Positions 32,931-41,934 are shown, counted from the stretch's first letter. The stretch is 64,000 nt of DNA from Kumtagia sp044326205 (GCF_044326205.1 NZ_JBIRCY010000034.1:1-64000); one strand, 5' to 3'. Numbers and translations are program-made. Notes: generated by a model from the sequence alone, not told the origin.

Positions 32931-33809
32931 TCAGTGCTTGACGGCGCCTTCGGTCAGCGCGCGGACGAAATATTTCTGAAGGACGAGAAACAGAACCACG
33001 ACCGGCACGCTCATCATGAAGCTCGCGGCCATCAGCCCCGGAAAATCGGTCGTGTTTTCCGAAAAGAATCGCTGGACGCCTACCGGCAGGGTCAGTTGGT
33101 CGTTCCTCGAGATAAACGTGTAGGCGTAGATGTATTCGTTCCACGCGCCGATGAACGAATAGATCGCCGTGGCAATGATCCCCGGCACGGAAAGTGGCAT
33201 CACGATCAAGTAAAAGGCCTGGAAGCGCGTGGCGCCGTCGATGCGCGCGGCCTGCTCGAGTTGTACCGGAATGTTGTCGTAGAATCCCTTGAGCAGCCAG
33301 ATCGCGAGCGGCAGGCCGAAGGTCATGTAGGTAAGGACCAGCGAACCGTGCGTGTTCACGAGGCCTAGAAAGCGCATCAGGATAAAGAGCGGGACAAGGA
33401 AGATCACCGCCGGGAACATGTTTCTCAGCAGCACCGCGAAGAACAGGAACTTTCGTCCCGGAAAGCTGAAGCGCGAAAAGGCGTACGCTGCCGGCACCGC
33501 AACCAGTACTGAAAGGATCGTCGTCAGCGTGGAAACGACCAGACTGTTCCAGAAGAACTGCAGGAAGTCCTTGCCGACACTGTTCTGGGGATCGAGCAGG
33601 TTCCTGTAGCTCGCCAGCGTTGGTTCGCTCGGCCACCACTCTGGCGGGTACGTCATGGCCGCGAACTGCGACTTGATGGACGTCAGCATCATCCATGCCA
33701 TCGGCACCGCGGTGTAGAGCAGCATGAACAGTAGGAAGAATCGGCCGATCCAGCGCCAGCCGTCAATCCGCCTGCGACGGTGCGTCGAGCCTTCAGCCGG
33801 CGAATTCAT
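32931..33809 (-). CDS. Sugar ABC transporter permease (MalG/UgpE type)
   Basis: This 292-residue permease has a basic N-terminus (STHRRRRIDGWRW), then six predicted membrane segments beginning near residue 23. The EAA loop is QLEQAARIDGATRFQAFYLIVMPLSVPG. The C-terminus KYFVRALTEGAVKH is characteristic of the family. Its ATG overlaps the stop of the MalF-type gene by four bases. Confidence 0.91.
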   Translation of the reverse strand: MNSPAEGSTHRRRRIDGWRWIGRFFLLFMLLYTAVPMAWMMLTSIKSQFAAMTYPPEWWPSEPTLASYRNLLDPQNSVGKDFLQFFWNSLVVSTLTTILSVLVAVPAAYAFSRFSFPGRKFLFFAVLLRNMFPAVIFLVPLFILMRFLGLVNTHGSLVLTYMTFGLPLAIWLLKGFYDNIPVQLEQAARIDGATRFQAFYLIVMPLSVPGIIATAIYSFIGAWNEYIYAYTFISRNDQLTLPVGVQRFFSENTTDFPGLMAASFMMSVPVVVLFLVLQKYFVRALTEGAVKH

Positions 33810-34774
33810 GCCCCCGGCTCCTTTCGCTCGCCCTGGCTGAGCGCGCGCACGTAGAAATAGCCCAGCGTCATCAGGATGATGAACAGCAGCACGGAGTAGG
33901 CGGACGCCACCCCCCAGCGCTGACGCCCGAAGGCGAGCTCATAGATGTGCGTGATCCAGATGTGGGAGGCATTCGAGGGTCCGCCACCCGTCATGATCCA
34001 GGGAATGACGAAGGAGTTGAAGTTCGCTACCGCGAGCAGCAGGATCGTGACGGTGGAGACCCCGCGCAGGTGCGGAAAGGTCACGTGCCAGAAGCGCTGC
34101 CATGCCGAGGCGCCGTCGACTTGCGCGGCACGCAGAAGCTGTTCGGGAACGGTTTGCAGTCCCGCCATCATCATGATCAGGGCGAAGGGAAACTCGCGCC
34201 AGATGTTGACGACGATCAGCGAAGGCAGGACCGTATTGACGCTGTCGATGAAGTTCGGTGGCCGGTCTACGATCCCTAGTTGCATGAGCACCACCCCGAT
34301 AATGCCGAAATCGGAGTGGTATATCCACTTCCAGATGTAGGAGGCGGCTACCGCGCTGATCACCCAAGGGACGATGAAGATGGCGCGCAGCATGGCGCGC
34401 CCGAAGAATTCGCGATGCAGCGCGAGCGCCAGGGCAAAACCCAGAACGAAGGCGATCAAGGTGGAGCTGAGCGTCCAGATCACCGTGTTAAGCGTAACGC
34501 GCCAGAACACCGCGCTGGTGAGAATGGTCGTGTAGTTTTCCAGTCCGATGAAACTCTTGTCCTTCAGTTGCAGCCCTGGCGGCGTTTTGAAGAAGGACAG
34601 GTCGATCGTGTAGTAGATCGGGTAAGCGATGACGACGAGCATCACCACGATGGCCGGCAGCACATAAAGATAGTCGGCCCGACTGATCCATATCTGATGG
34701 AGCAAGTCGGAACGTATTGCGCGCAGTTCGCGAACCGGGTCCGCCCCGCCAGTCACCGTGGTCATCGTTGGCAA
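33806..34774 (-). CDS. Sugar ABC transporter permease (MalF/UgpA type)
   Basis: This 322-residue permease has a cytoplasmic N-terminus of about 35 residues and six predicted membrane segments. The EAA loop is PEQLLRAAQVDGASAWQRFWHVTFPHLRG. GGGPSNASHIWITHIYELAFG is the family's periplasmic loop before the last segment. It follows the binding-protein gene by 70 bases and pairs with the MalG-type permease encoded next. Confidence 0.91.
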   Translation of the reverse strand: MPTMTTVTGGADPVRELRAIRSDLLHQIWISRADYLYVLPAIVVMLVVIAYPIYYTIDLSFFKTPPGLQLKDKSFIGLENYTTILTSAVFWRVTLNTVIWTLSSTLIAFVLGFALALALHREFFGRAMLRAIFIVPWVISAVAASYIWKWIYHSDFGIIGVVLMQLGIVDRPPNFIDSVNTVLPSLIVVNIWREFPFALIMMMAGLQTVPEQLLRAAQVDGASAWQRFWHVTFPHLRGVSTVTILLLAVANFNSFVIPWIMTGGGPSNASHIWITHIYELAFGRQRWGVASAYSVLLFIILMTLGYFYVRALSQGERKEPGA

Positions 34775-34844
34775 GCCCTTGTCTTGATGCGAAATGTTGG
34801 CCGGCAGCGCGAGAGCTGCCGGCCCGGTTCGCGACAGGTGAGGC

Positions 34845-36323
34845 CTAGAGCCCGCCCATCAGTTCCTTTACCTTGGCAGCCGCGTCGTCGGCCGCCTGGT
34901 CGACGGTCATGGCGCCGGTCAAGGCGTTCTGCAGCATGTCCGGGACGATGATGTTCATGATCTCGGGAGCTTGCGGCAGGGCCGGGAACGGGATGCCGTA
35001 TGGCAGCATCGACGTGGTGACATCGAGGAACTTGATGTTGTCCAGGCGTTCCTTCATCCACTTGGTCTTGAAGCCGTTGAGATTGCCCGGGTTGGAGCCG
35101 GCATAGGCCATCTTCAGCGACCATTCAGGGCTCGTCCAGAAGCAGATGATGGCCTTTGCGGCCGGCTCGTCCACCTTGCCGCCCTCGACATATTCGGGCT
35201 TGAGGATGTGGATGTTGGAGCCGCCGAAGACGACCGCACGCTTGCCGTCCGGACCTGTCGGAATAAGACCGTAGCGCATGTTGTCGATGACGGTCTGCGC
35301 CTTTTCCTTGTCGGCGCCCGTGGCTTTCTTCTGGAGGTCGAGCATGACGTTGTAGTCGGACGGGTGCGAGATCATCATGCCCAACTGGCCGGCGACGAAC
35401 AGAGGCTGGTTGTCCGCCTGCTGGTTGGTGAGGGCCGAAACGGGGACCGACTTGTCGCGAACATACATGTCATACGACGCCTGCAGGGCGCGTTTGCTTG
35501 CTTCGCTGTTCAGCCTGATCTCGCCATAGTTCGGGCTCGGATCGGCTTCATCGAAGACTCCGCCGCCGTAACCCCATAGCTGGGGCATGAAGCGGTAGGG
35601 CGTGTTGCCGGCGTTCTTGCGGGCAACGAGGCCGTAGCCGGCGATGCCGAGCTTATCGTGGATCTGCTTGGAATAAGCGACGACATCGTCCCAGGTTGCC
35701 GGCGCCTTGTCCGGATCGAGGCCTGCACGCTTGAAGATATCGGCGTTCCAGATCAGAGCCATCGTCTCATTGTTGGTAGGAATACCGTAGCCCACTCCAT
35801 CCCAGGTCACGGCTTTCATGGCGCCGGGCCAGAAGTCCTCGGTCGACCAGCCGACGTCCTCGGGCTTGAGCGGCTCGAGATAGCCCTTGGAGGCGAACTC
35901 GGTTCCTCCCAGGATTTGCAGCCGGACCGCCATCGGCGCGGCATTGCCAAGGAGCGCGGTGCGGAACTTGTCGAGCAGATCGTTGTAGGTGAGAGCCTGA
36001 TCCTCAAGCTGGATGTTCGGATAAGTCTTGCGGAAGGTCTCGAAAAAATCCTTGTAGTACTGGCGCAGCAGGTCGGGATCACCCTCGAACACGCCCTGAT
36101 ACCAGAACGTCAGGCGCCCCTTGTAGTCGAGCGGGGTAACCTTGCCGCACTCCGCGGCAGTATCGAATTCCTCTGTGCCAGCAATGGAGCGCACGTATTC
36201 CGGCGACCATTTGCTCAGGTCCACCGGCGGTTCAGCCAGTGCCGATGTGCACATCAGCGATGCAGTTAAAGCAGTGACAACGGTGCCGCGCAGGACGGCA
36301 CCGCCGAGCGTAATCCTCGTCAT
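34845..36323 (-). CDS. Extracellular solute-binding protein of the sugar-acid locus
   Basis: This 492-residue family-1 binding protein has a Sec signal peptide at residues 1-30 ending in SALA-EPP. It is the first gene of the leftward transporter operon and is divergent from the GntR regulator at 36539. Length and the pattern of internal blocks (LTFWYQGVFEGDPDLLRQYY, NNETMALIWNADIFKRAGLDPDKAPATWDDV) are typical of oligosaccharide or glycerol-3-phosphate-type binders. With four acid-sugar dehydratase homologues nearby, an aldonic, uronic or aldaric acid, or a glycoside releasing one, is the likely cargo. Confidence 0.9.
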   Translation of the reverse strand: MTRITLGGAVLRGTVVTALTASLMCTSALAEPPVDLSKWSPEYVRSIAGTEEFDTAAECGKVTPLDYKGRLTFWYQGVFEGDPDLLRQYYKDFFETFRKTYPNIQLEDQALTYNDLLDKFRTALLGNAAPMAVRLQILGGTEFASKGYLEPLKPEDVGWSTEDFWPGAMKAVTWDGVGYGIPTNNETMALIWNADIFKRAGLDPDKAPATWDDVVAYSKQIHDKLGIAGYGLVARKNAGNTPYRFMPQLWGYGGGVFDEADPSPNYGEIRLNSEASKRALQASYDMYVRDKSVPVSALTNQQADNQPLFVAGQLGMMISHPSDYNVMLDLQKKATGADKEKAQTVIDNMRYGLIPTGPDGKRAVVFGGSNIHILKPEYVEGGKVDEPAAKAIICFWTSPEWSLKMAYAGSNPGNLNGFKTKWMKERLDNIKFLDVTTSMLPYGIPFPALPQAPEIMNIIVPDMLQNALTGAMTVDQAADDAAAKVKELMGGL

Positions 36324-36538
36324 AGGTATCCTCCAGGTTCTCCCTTGCCGCTCTGCGCCGATGCAAGCGGTCCTTATTCGTTCGACCGTGGGCCAATGTC
36401 TTGTGCTGTATGTATGCCTTCGATCACCTGATACGTTTTCAGATCACGGATTGCATGTCAACGCGCTTAGATCGTACATTGTTTGTGCAAATCGTGCGTG
36501 ATATGGGTCGATGCGTGTATTGATGGTGGGGCCCGGCC

Positions 36539-37249
36539 TTGGCCGAAATAAGCACATTCAAAGCCGAGCCACCTGTGGAGACCGATCTCATCGGGGCATC
36601 CAGCGAGGGCGCATCGCTTTATGAACTGATCAGGGAAGACATCATCGAAGGACGGCTCGCCGCCAACGAACGGCTTGTGGTCGCCGATCTCGCCCGGCGT
36701 CACGGCACCTCGACCAACCCCGTGCGCGAGGCCCTGCAACTGTTGCGTGGGGAAGGCTTTGTCATCTTTGTTCCCAACCGAGGCGCGCGCGTCCGACCCA
36801 TAGATCAGGATTTTGTCCGGGATATCTACGAGATCGGTGTCCTGATCGAGCCCGCCCTGACGCGATGGTTTGTGAATATGGCTACCGTCGAGGACATCGC
36901 CGAACTCGAACGCCTCCAGGGCCTGATCGAAGAGAACAACTTCGCCGACACATTCAGGCACAGTGAGCTGGACACCGCCTTCCACACCGTGATGTACCAA
37001 CGCCACTATAACCGCCATGCCGCCGAGCTTTGGTGGAAGCATCGCGAAGTGCTGCGAGCCGTGAGCCGGCGCTTCAATTTCACGCTCGCGCGCCGTGCCG
37101 CAATCATGCGCGAGCACCGCGAACTCATCGCGCTGGTAAAGGCGGGAAAAGCCGACGAGGCGGCCGAACTCGTTTCCCGCCATGTCGAGGGTTCCGGTCG
37201 GCATATTCTCGAACAGATGCGGGCGCGCAACGCCGCTCGAGCCGGATAG
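36539..37249 (+). CDS. GntR-family regulator with FCD domain (FadR subfamily)
   Basis: This 236-residue regulator has a winged helix (LYELIREDIIEGRLAANERLVVADLARRHGTSTNPVREAL, about 21-60). An all-helical FCD sensor follows, with metal-ligand candidates in ELDTAFHTV, MREHRELI and VSRHVEGS. The only in-frame start ahead of the DNA-binding domain with a purine-rich leader is TTG at 36539; an ATG in frame at 36503 is cut off by a stop. FCD regulators commonly respond to sugar acids. Its place between the divergent transporter operon and the enolase-superfamily genes makes it the probable local regulator. No clear TNGTNNNACNA-type operator stood out in 36324-36538. Confidence 0.88.
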   Translation: MAEISTFKAEPPVETDLIGASSEGASLYELIREDIIEGRLAANERLVVADLARRHGTSTNPVREALQLLRGEGFVIFVPNRGARVRPIDQDFVRDIYEIGVLIEPALTRWFVNMATVEDIAELERLQGLIEENNFADTFRHSELDTAFHTVMYQRHYNRHAAELWWKHREVLRAVSRRFNFTLARRAAIMREHRELIALVKAGKADEAAELVSRHVEGSGRHILEQMRARNAARAG

Positions 37250-37305
37250 GGCGTCGGTCCAGTCTAGAACATCGTCAGCTGACAATTTCAGAGAAGGTAA
37301 TTGAG

Positions 37306-38472
37306 ATGAAAATCACGAGCATCAGGCCGTGGCTGATCAAGTCCGCTGCCTCCTATTGGGGCGAGTTCCTGTTCGTCGAGGTGACGACCGACGAGGGGGT
37401 CAGCGGCTGGGGAGAGATCACCACCACGACGAAGCTCGCCAATCGCGCCCTCTGCATGATCTTGCGGCAGATCGGCGTCGCCGTGACAGGCGAGGATCCA
37501 GCGCGTATCGAGCATCTCTGGCACAAGATTTTCCGCAGCTTCACCTACATGGGCAGCCGCGGCGCCGCCGTCGAATGCGTGAGCGCCATCGATATAGCCC
37601 TCTGGGATATCCGGGGGAAAGTCCTGGGCAAGCCGATCTACGAACTGCTGGGCGGGGCGGTTCGCGATGAAATCGCGCTTTACACCCATCCTGATCAGCG
37701 CAAGTTCACCAGCAAGGAAGGGGTCATCCGGGAAATCCGGGACATCGTCGAGTCCGGTCACACGGCGCTGAAGTTCGATCCATTTCCCTATCAGGGCCGC
37801 ATCACCGACGGCTTGGCCCGCGAACAGCGGGACGGCTATCTTGACGGCAGCATGACCCGCAAGGACGAGCGCGAAGCCGCCGAACTCACGGCTTTGATCC
37901 GCGAAACCGCAGGTTCGGAAATCGAAATCCTCATCGACGCACACGGCCGCTTCGATGTTCCTACCGCTATTCGCCTCTGCCGCAGCCTCGAGGAGGCCGG
38001 TCAGATCGATTGGTTCGAGGAGCCGTGTCCGCCCGAGAGCCTCAACGCTCTCCGGCAGGTGCGTGAAAAGGTGAGTGCAGCGATATCCTGGGGCGAGCGC
38101 GGCCATACGAAGTGGGATTTTGTGCCGGTGCTGGAAAACAAGCTCGCCGACTACATCATGCCGGATGTCACGTGGACCGGCGGTATCACCGAATTGAAGA
38201 AGATCTCCGCGCTTTGCGAGGCCTACTACATACCGGTCTCACCCCACGATGCGGCCGGGCCGATCAACGTGGTGGCCGGAGCGCAGGTGATGATGACCGT
38301 TCCCAACTTCTACAAGCTTGAAACGTCTGAGTGGAATCTGAGCAAATACGATCACCTCATCGACAAGCCGCTCGACAACTCGAATGGCAGCCTCAAACTG
38401 ACGTCAAAGCCTGGTCTTGGCGTGGAGATGAATCGCGATTACCTCGCGGCCCACGAAATTGAGCTCGGCTAG
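37306..38472 (+). CDS. Enolase-superfamily acid-sugar dehydratase
   Basis: This 388-residue member of the mandelate racemase group has barrel motifs HTALKFDPFPY (KxD strand), EILIDAHGRFD with the first metal aspartate, and IDWFEEPCPP and AISWGERGH with metal glutamates. PVSPHDAAGP carries the C-terminal histidine. This HGR and HDAAGP pattern is typical of galactonate/mannonate/galactarate-type dehydratases. The start is the ATG at 37306, 56 bases after the GntR gene. Its stop codon TAG takes its last two bases from the left end of the 145-bp inverted-repeat element that follows, so the original 3' end may have been different. Confidence 0.88.
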   Translation: MKITSIRPWLIKSAASYWGEFLFVEVTTDEGVSGWGEITTTTKLANRALCMILRQIGVAVTGEDPARIEHLWHKIFRSFTYMGSRGAAVECVSAIDIALWDIRGKVLGKPIYELLGGAVRDEIALYTHPDQRKFTSKEGVIREIRDIVESGHTALKFDPFPYQGRITDGLAREQRDGYLDGSMTRKDEREAAELTALIRETAGSEIEILIDAHGRFDVPTAIRLCRSLEEAGQIDWFEEPCPPESLNALRQVREKVSAAISWGERGHTKWDFVPVLENKLADYIMPDVTWTGGITELKKISALCEAYYIPVSPHDAAGPINVVAGAQVMMTVPNFYKLETSEWNLSKYDHLIDKPLDNSNGSLKLTSKPGLGVEMNRDYLAAHEIELG

Positions 38473-38615
38473 GGTGTGTTGAGATTCAGGTGAGACCGAG
38501 CCGAAAATGGTGGATTTCGAGAACCGGAACGCAGCGTAAATTCTGGTACGTGAGTACCGGAAGCGCAGAAAGCCGCCATTTGCAGGCCGGAGTCACCTGA
38601 ATATCAACACACCCT
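38471..38615. mobile_element. MITE-like 145-bp hairpin element
   Basis: The ends AGGGTGTGTTGAGATTCAGG... (38471-38493) and its counterpart (38593-38615) are terminal inverted repeats matching at 22 of 23 bases. The interior is also an imperfect palindrome, with the innermost stem GGTAC-GTGA-GTACC near 38548-38561. The whole element therefore folds into one long hairpin. It has no coding capacity. Length, terminal repeats and self-complementarity are those of a miniature inverted-repeat transposable element. No clear target duplication is visible. It lies between two enolase-superfamily genes and overlaps the stop codon of the first. Confidence 0.75.
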
Positions 38616-38633
38616 GGAACGAGAGGACAAGTC

Positions 38634-39989
38634 ATGCCAAAGATGGGTGAAGCCGACGCGGCTCTTGATCGCGTAAACACGAACTCGAAGCCATCCGAAT
38701 TGCGGATCACCGACCTGCGCGTCGCCGAGATCGTCGGCGCGCCGTTCACTTCGGCGCTCGTCAAGATCTACACAAACCAGGGCATTGTCGGCCTGGGCGA
38801 GGTGCGCGACGGCGCCAGCGCCACCTATGCGCTGATGCTGAAGAGCCGGTTGCTGGGCGAGAACCCCTGCGACGTCGACCGGCTGTTCCGCCGCATCAAG
38901 CAATTTGGCGGCCATGGACGGCAGGGCGGCGGCGTATCGGCTGTGGAGATCGCCCTCTGGGACCTCGCCGGCAAGGCCTATGGCGTGCCGATCTACCAGA
39001 TGCTGGGGGGACGGTTCCGCGACAAGGTGCGTGTCTATTGCGATACTGACGCCGAAAAGCCGAGCGGCACCGAGACCGGCAAGCGGCTGAAGGCGCGAAT
39101 GGATCTCGGCTTCACCTTCCTGAAGATGGATCTGGGCCTGATGCAGATCGCCCATATCCCGGGCGCGGTAGCTGGCCCCGCCGGCGTGCTCGACGGGCTT
39201 CGCGGCAATCCGCGCGGCCGCGGCGGCTCGCTTGAGGAGCGCAAGGCCCGCAATCTCGTCTATGACGCGCAGAACGTGATGCATCCCTTCACCGGTCTGC
39301 GTTTCACGGAGAAGGGCATCGACCTGCTGGAACAGTACATACACGAAGTCCGCGAGGTTATCGGCTACGAGGTTCCGCTGGCCATCGACCATGTCGGCCA
39401 CATCTCGCTGCAGGACGGCATCCGCCTTGCCCGGCGGATCGAGAAATACGCGCCGGCCTGGTTAGAGGACGTGATCCCCTGGCAGTACACCGAGCAATAC
39501 CGGCTGCTTCAGCAGGCGACATCGGTGCCGATCTGCACCGGCGAGGACATCTACCTGAAGGAAGCCTTCGAGCCGCTGCTCAACGCCGGCATCTCGGTCA
39601 TCCATCCGGACTTGCTCACCACTGGCGGCATCCTTGAAACCAAGAAGATCGGCGACGCGGCCCAGGACCGTGGCGTCGCCATGGCGATTCACATGGCGGA
39701 GAGCCCGATCGCGGCCATGGCCGCCGCGCATGTCGCGGTGGCGACGGAAAACTTCATGGCGCTGGAATATCACAGCGTCGAGGTGGACTGGTGGGACGAT
39801 ATCGTCACGGGTCTGCCCAAGCCGCTGGTCAAGGACGGGTTCATCACCGTGCCGGACAAGCCTGGCCTCGGCATCGACGATGTGGTTGATGACGTCATCG
39901 TCAAGCACCTGCAGGAAGGCGTCAAAGGCATCTGGCAGCCGACCGATCACTGGGACGACGAATTTTCCTGGGACCGGACCTGGAGCTGA
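38634..39989 (+). CDS. Enolase-superfamily protein, mandelate racemase/muconate lactonizing type
   Basis: This 451-residue protein is longer than most of the group through an N-terminal extension and a C-terminal tail rich in D and W. Barrel motifs are FLKMDLGLMQI (KxD), PLAIDHVGH (metal aspartate), AWLEDVIPW and ICTGEDIYL (metal acids), and MAIHMAESPIA with the C-terminal histidine. The HMAESP end differs from the HD/HN-GP ends of its neighbours, so another substrate or reaction is likely. It starts 18 bases after the MITE-like element, whose insertion leaves only a short leader with a GAGAGGA site. Confidence 0.86.
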   Translation: MPKMGEADAALDRVNTNSKPSELRITDLRVAEIVGAPFTSALVKIYTNQGIVGLGEVRDGASATYALMLKSRLLGENPCDVDRLFRRIKQFGGHGRQGGGVSAVEIALWDLAGKAYGVPIYQMLGGRFRDKVRVYCDTDAEKPSGTETGKRLKARMDLGFTFLKMDLGLMQIAHIPGAVAGPAGVLDGLRGNPRGRGGSLEERKARNLVYDAQNVMHPFTGLRFTEKGIDLLEQYIHEVREVIGYEVPLAIDHVGHISLQDGIRLARRIEKYAPAWLEDVIPWQYTEQYRLLQQATSVPICTGEDIYLKEAFEPLLNAGISVIHPDLLTTGGILETKKIGDAAQDRGVAMAIHMAESPIAAMAAAHVAVATENFMALEYHSVEVDWWDDIVTGLPKPLVKDGFITVPDKPGLGIDDVVDDVIVKHLQEGVKGIWQPTDHWDDEFSWDRTWS

Positions 39990-40037
39990 CCAGGTCGCGG
40001 GCGGAATGATTGGTGAGCAACAATTTCGGAAAGAACC

Positions 40038-40364
40038 ATGATCTACGAGCTTAGAATCTACGAGTGCCTGCCCGGTCGGCTGCCAGCGCTGCTCAGGCGG
40101 TTCAGCGACCATACGCTGGCGCTGTGGGACAAGCATGGCATCCGCCAGGCTGGGTTCTTCACGACTTTGGTGGGCGAAAGCAACCAGCACCTCACATACC
40201 TCCTCGCCTGGGAATCCCTGGCCGAGCGCCAGACGAAATGGACGGCTTTCGCCACCGACCCGGTTTGGCTCAAGGTGCGCGATGAATCCGAGCGCGACGG
40301 ACAGATCGTCGCCAACATCAGCAATCAATTGCTGGCGCCCGTCGCCTTCTCGTCGGTGAAGTAG
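40038..40364 (+). CDS. NIPSNAP-family protein
   Basis: This 108-residue dimeric alpha-beta barrel protein begins IYELRIYECLPGRLPALLRRF, the NIPSNAP family signature, and includes HLTYLLAWESLAERQTKWTAF. Small proteins of this type often sit beside catabolic dehydratase or monooxygenase genes, but their chemistry is mostly unknown. It lies between two enolase-superfamily genes, 48 bases after one and eight bases before the next, so it belongs to that operon. A role as isomerase, lactonase or accessory protein for the sugar-acid pathway is speculative. Confidence 0.87.
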   Translation: MIYELRIYECLPGRLPALLRRFSDHTLALWDKHGIRQAGFFTTLVGESNQHLTYLLAWESLAERQTKWTAFATDPVWLKVRDESERDGQIVANISNQLLAPVAFSSVK

Positions 40365-40372
40365 GGGCGACC

Positions 40373-41575
40373 ATGAAAATCACCGACCTGCGCTGCGCTG
40401 TCATCGGCAAACATCCGATCGTCCGCATCGTCACCGACGAAGGCATATATGGCCTGGGCGAGGCGGAATGGACGAAGCCTTATCTGAAACCCTTCGTCCT
40501 GCATTTCCGCGATGCGCTGATCCGCGAGGACCCGACCGACGTCGAGCGCGTCATGCTGAAAATCCGGCAGCGCGGCTCGTTCAAGCCCTATGGCGCGGCG
40601 GTCAGCGTCATCGAACATGCACTCTGGGACATAGCCGGAAAGGCGGCCGGCGTGCCGGTCTATAAGCTGCTCGGTGGCAAGGTGCGCGACAAGGTGCGGG
40701 TCTATAACGGCTCGATCCGCAGGAAGCGCACCGGCGACCGGCCCGAAGACTACGCCGCAGACGTCAAATGGATGATGGAGCTGCCCGAGAAATTCTTCAT
40801 GGTGAAGCAGGGCATCAGCTTCCATTCGAACATGAAGGACACGATCGACGATTTCCATTACGGCGTGCGCCAGAAGGCCGCCGGCTATCACGGCGCCATG
40901 GACCAGGGGCAGATCAGCGAGCGCGGCATGGCGCACATGATCGACTGCGTCATCGCCATGAAGGAAGTGCTGGGCGACAAGGTTTCGCTGGCGCTGGACT
41001 GCGGCCCCGGCTGGTTCCTGCCCGACGCCATCCGCTTCGCCAAAGCCGTCGAGAAATACAATCTCATGTGGCTCGAGGACATGCTGACGGGCGATTACGT
41101 GCCGTGGGTCAATCCCCAAGCCTATCGCGAACTGACGATTTCGACCTCGACGCCGATCCACACGGGCGAACAGATCTATCTGCGGCATAACTTCAAGGAG
41201 CTGATCGAGACGCAGGCTGTTCGCGTCGTCGGCCCGGACCCGGCGGATATTGGCGGCATCGCTGAGCTGAAATGGGTGGCCGAGCATGCCTACATGCACT
41301 CGATCATGATGGCCCCGCACGGCACGGCCAACGGCCTGCTCGGTCTTGGCGCGCTGATCAATGTCTGCGCCACCCTGCCGGCCAACTACATTGCCTTCGA
41401 ATATCCAAGCGCCTCCGATCCGTGGTGGCACGACATCGTCATCGGTTTGCCGAAGGGACAGATCGTCAAGGACAGCATGATCGACCTGCTCGAAGCGCCG
41501 GGTCTCGGTCTCGATATCGACGCCGAGGGCGCGCGCAAATATCTGGCGGAAGAGGACAAGGACTTCTTCGCGTAG
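40373..41575 (+). CDS. Enolase-superfamily protein, mandelate racemase/muconate lactonizing type
   Basis: This 400-residue protein has capping-domain motif YGLGEAEWTKPYL and barrel motifs MVKQGISFHS (lysine strand), SLALDCGPGW (metal aspartate), MWLEDMLTGDY and IHTGEQIYL (metal acids), and MMAPHGTANGL with the C-terminal histidine. The active-site surroundings differ from both upstream paralogues, so it is a third specificity. It is the last gene of the rightward sugar-acid unit, eight bases after the NIPSNAP gene. Confidence 0.87.
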   Translation: MKITDLRCAVIGKHPIVRIVTDEGIYGLGEAEWTKPYLKPFVLHFRDALIREDPTDVERVMLKIRQRGSFKPYGAAVSVIEHALWDIAGKAAGVPVYKLLGGKVRDKVRVYNGSIRRKRTGDRPEDYAADVKWMMELPEKFFMVKQGISFHSNMKDTIDDFHYGVRQKAAGYHGAMDQGQISERGMAHMIDCVIAMKEVLGDKVSLALDCGPGWFLPDAIRFAKAVEKYNLMWLEDMLTGDYVPWVNPQAYRELTISTSTPIHTGEQIYLRHNFKELIETQAVRVVGPDPADIGGIAELKWVAEHAYMHSIMMAPHGTANGLLGLGALINVCATLPANYIAFEYPSASDPWWHDIVIGLPKGQIVKDSMIDLLEAPGLGLDIDAEGARKYLAEEDKDFFA

Positions 41576-41649
41576 ATCGGCCAGGACATGCTATAGGACA
41601 GTGCCATGACGCGCGGCGCCACAGCCCCGCGCCTCAAAGCGGAGCCGAC

Positions 41650-41886
41650 ATGGCAAAACCGGTCATCTTCACCATTTCCGCCGCCTGGGATGACGAGGCC
41701 TCCGTGTGGAGCGGGCATTGCGACGATATTCCAGCCGCCGCCGATGCGGTCACGCTTGACGAATTGCTGGCGAAAATATCGTCGATGGCGCTTGACCTCC
41801 TGCCGGACAATCACCCCGGCGTCGACCCGACGTCGCTGTTCCTGCAGATCACAGCGCTGCGCGAGGCCGAACCGGCCGCCGCCTGA
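41650..41886 (+). CDS. DUF1902 small protein (HicB-like antitoxin fold)
   Basis: This 78-residue protein has FTISAAWDDEASVWSGHCDDIP, the opening of DUF1902, a small domain related in fold to the HicB antitoxin partial RNase-H fold. TLDELLAKISSMALDLLPDN follows. A GCGGAGCC site lies just before the ATG. No HicA-like toxin gene is adjacent: upstream is an enolase-superfamily gene and downstream the convergent spoVR gene begins within 50 bases. It is therefore an orphan antitoxin-like protein or has a different role. Confidence 0.8.
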   Translation: MAKPVIFTISAAWDDEASVWSGHCDDIPAAADAVTLDELLAKISSMALDLLPDNHPGVDPTSLFLQITALREAEPAAA

Positions 41887-41934
41887 AATGGCGCCCAGGC
41901 ACCGGCTCCGGGGGAACCGGTTGTCGATCGTCCC

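Noticed and set aside
31866..33368. A 500-codon open frame on the plus strand opposite the Ugp-type ATPase and permease
   Set aside because: It is the antisense of two clear ABC transporter genes, with no family resemblance and no ribosome site.
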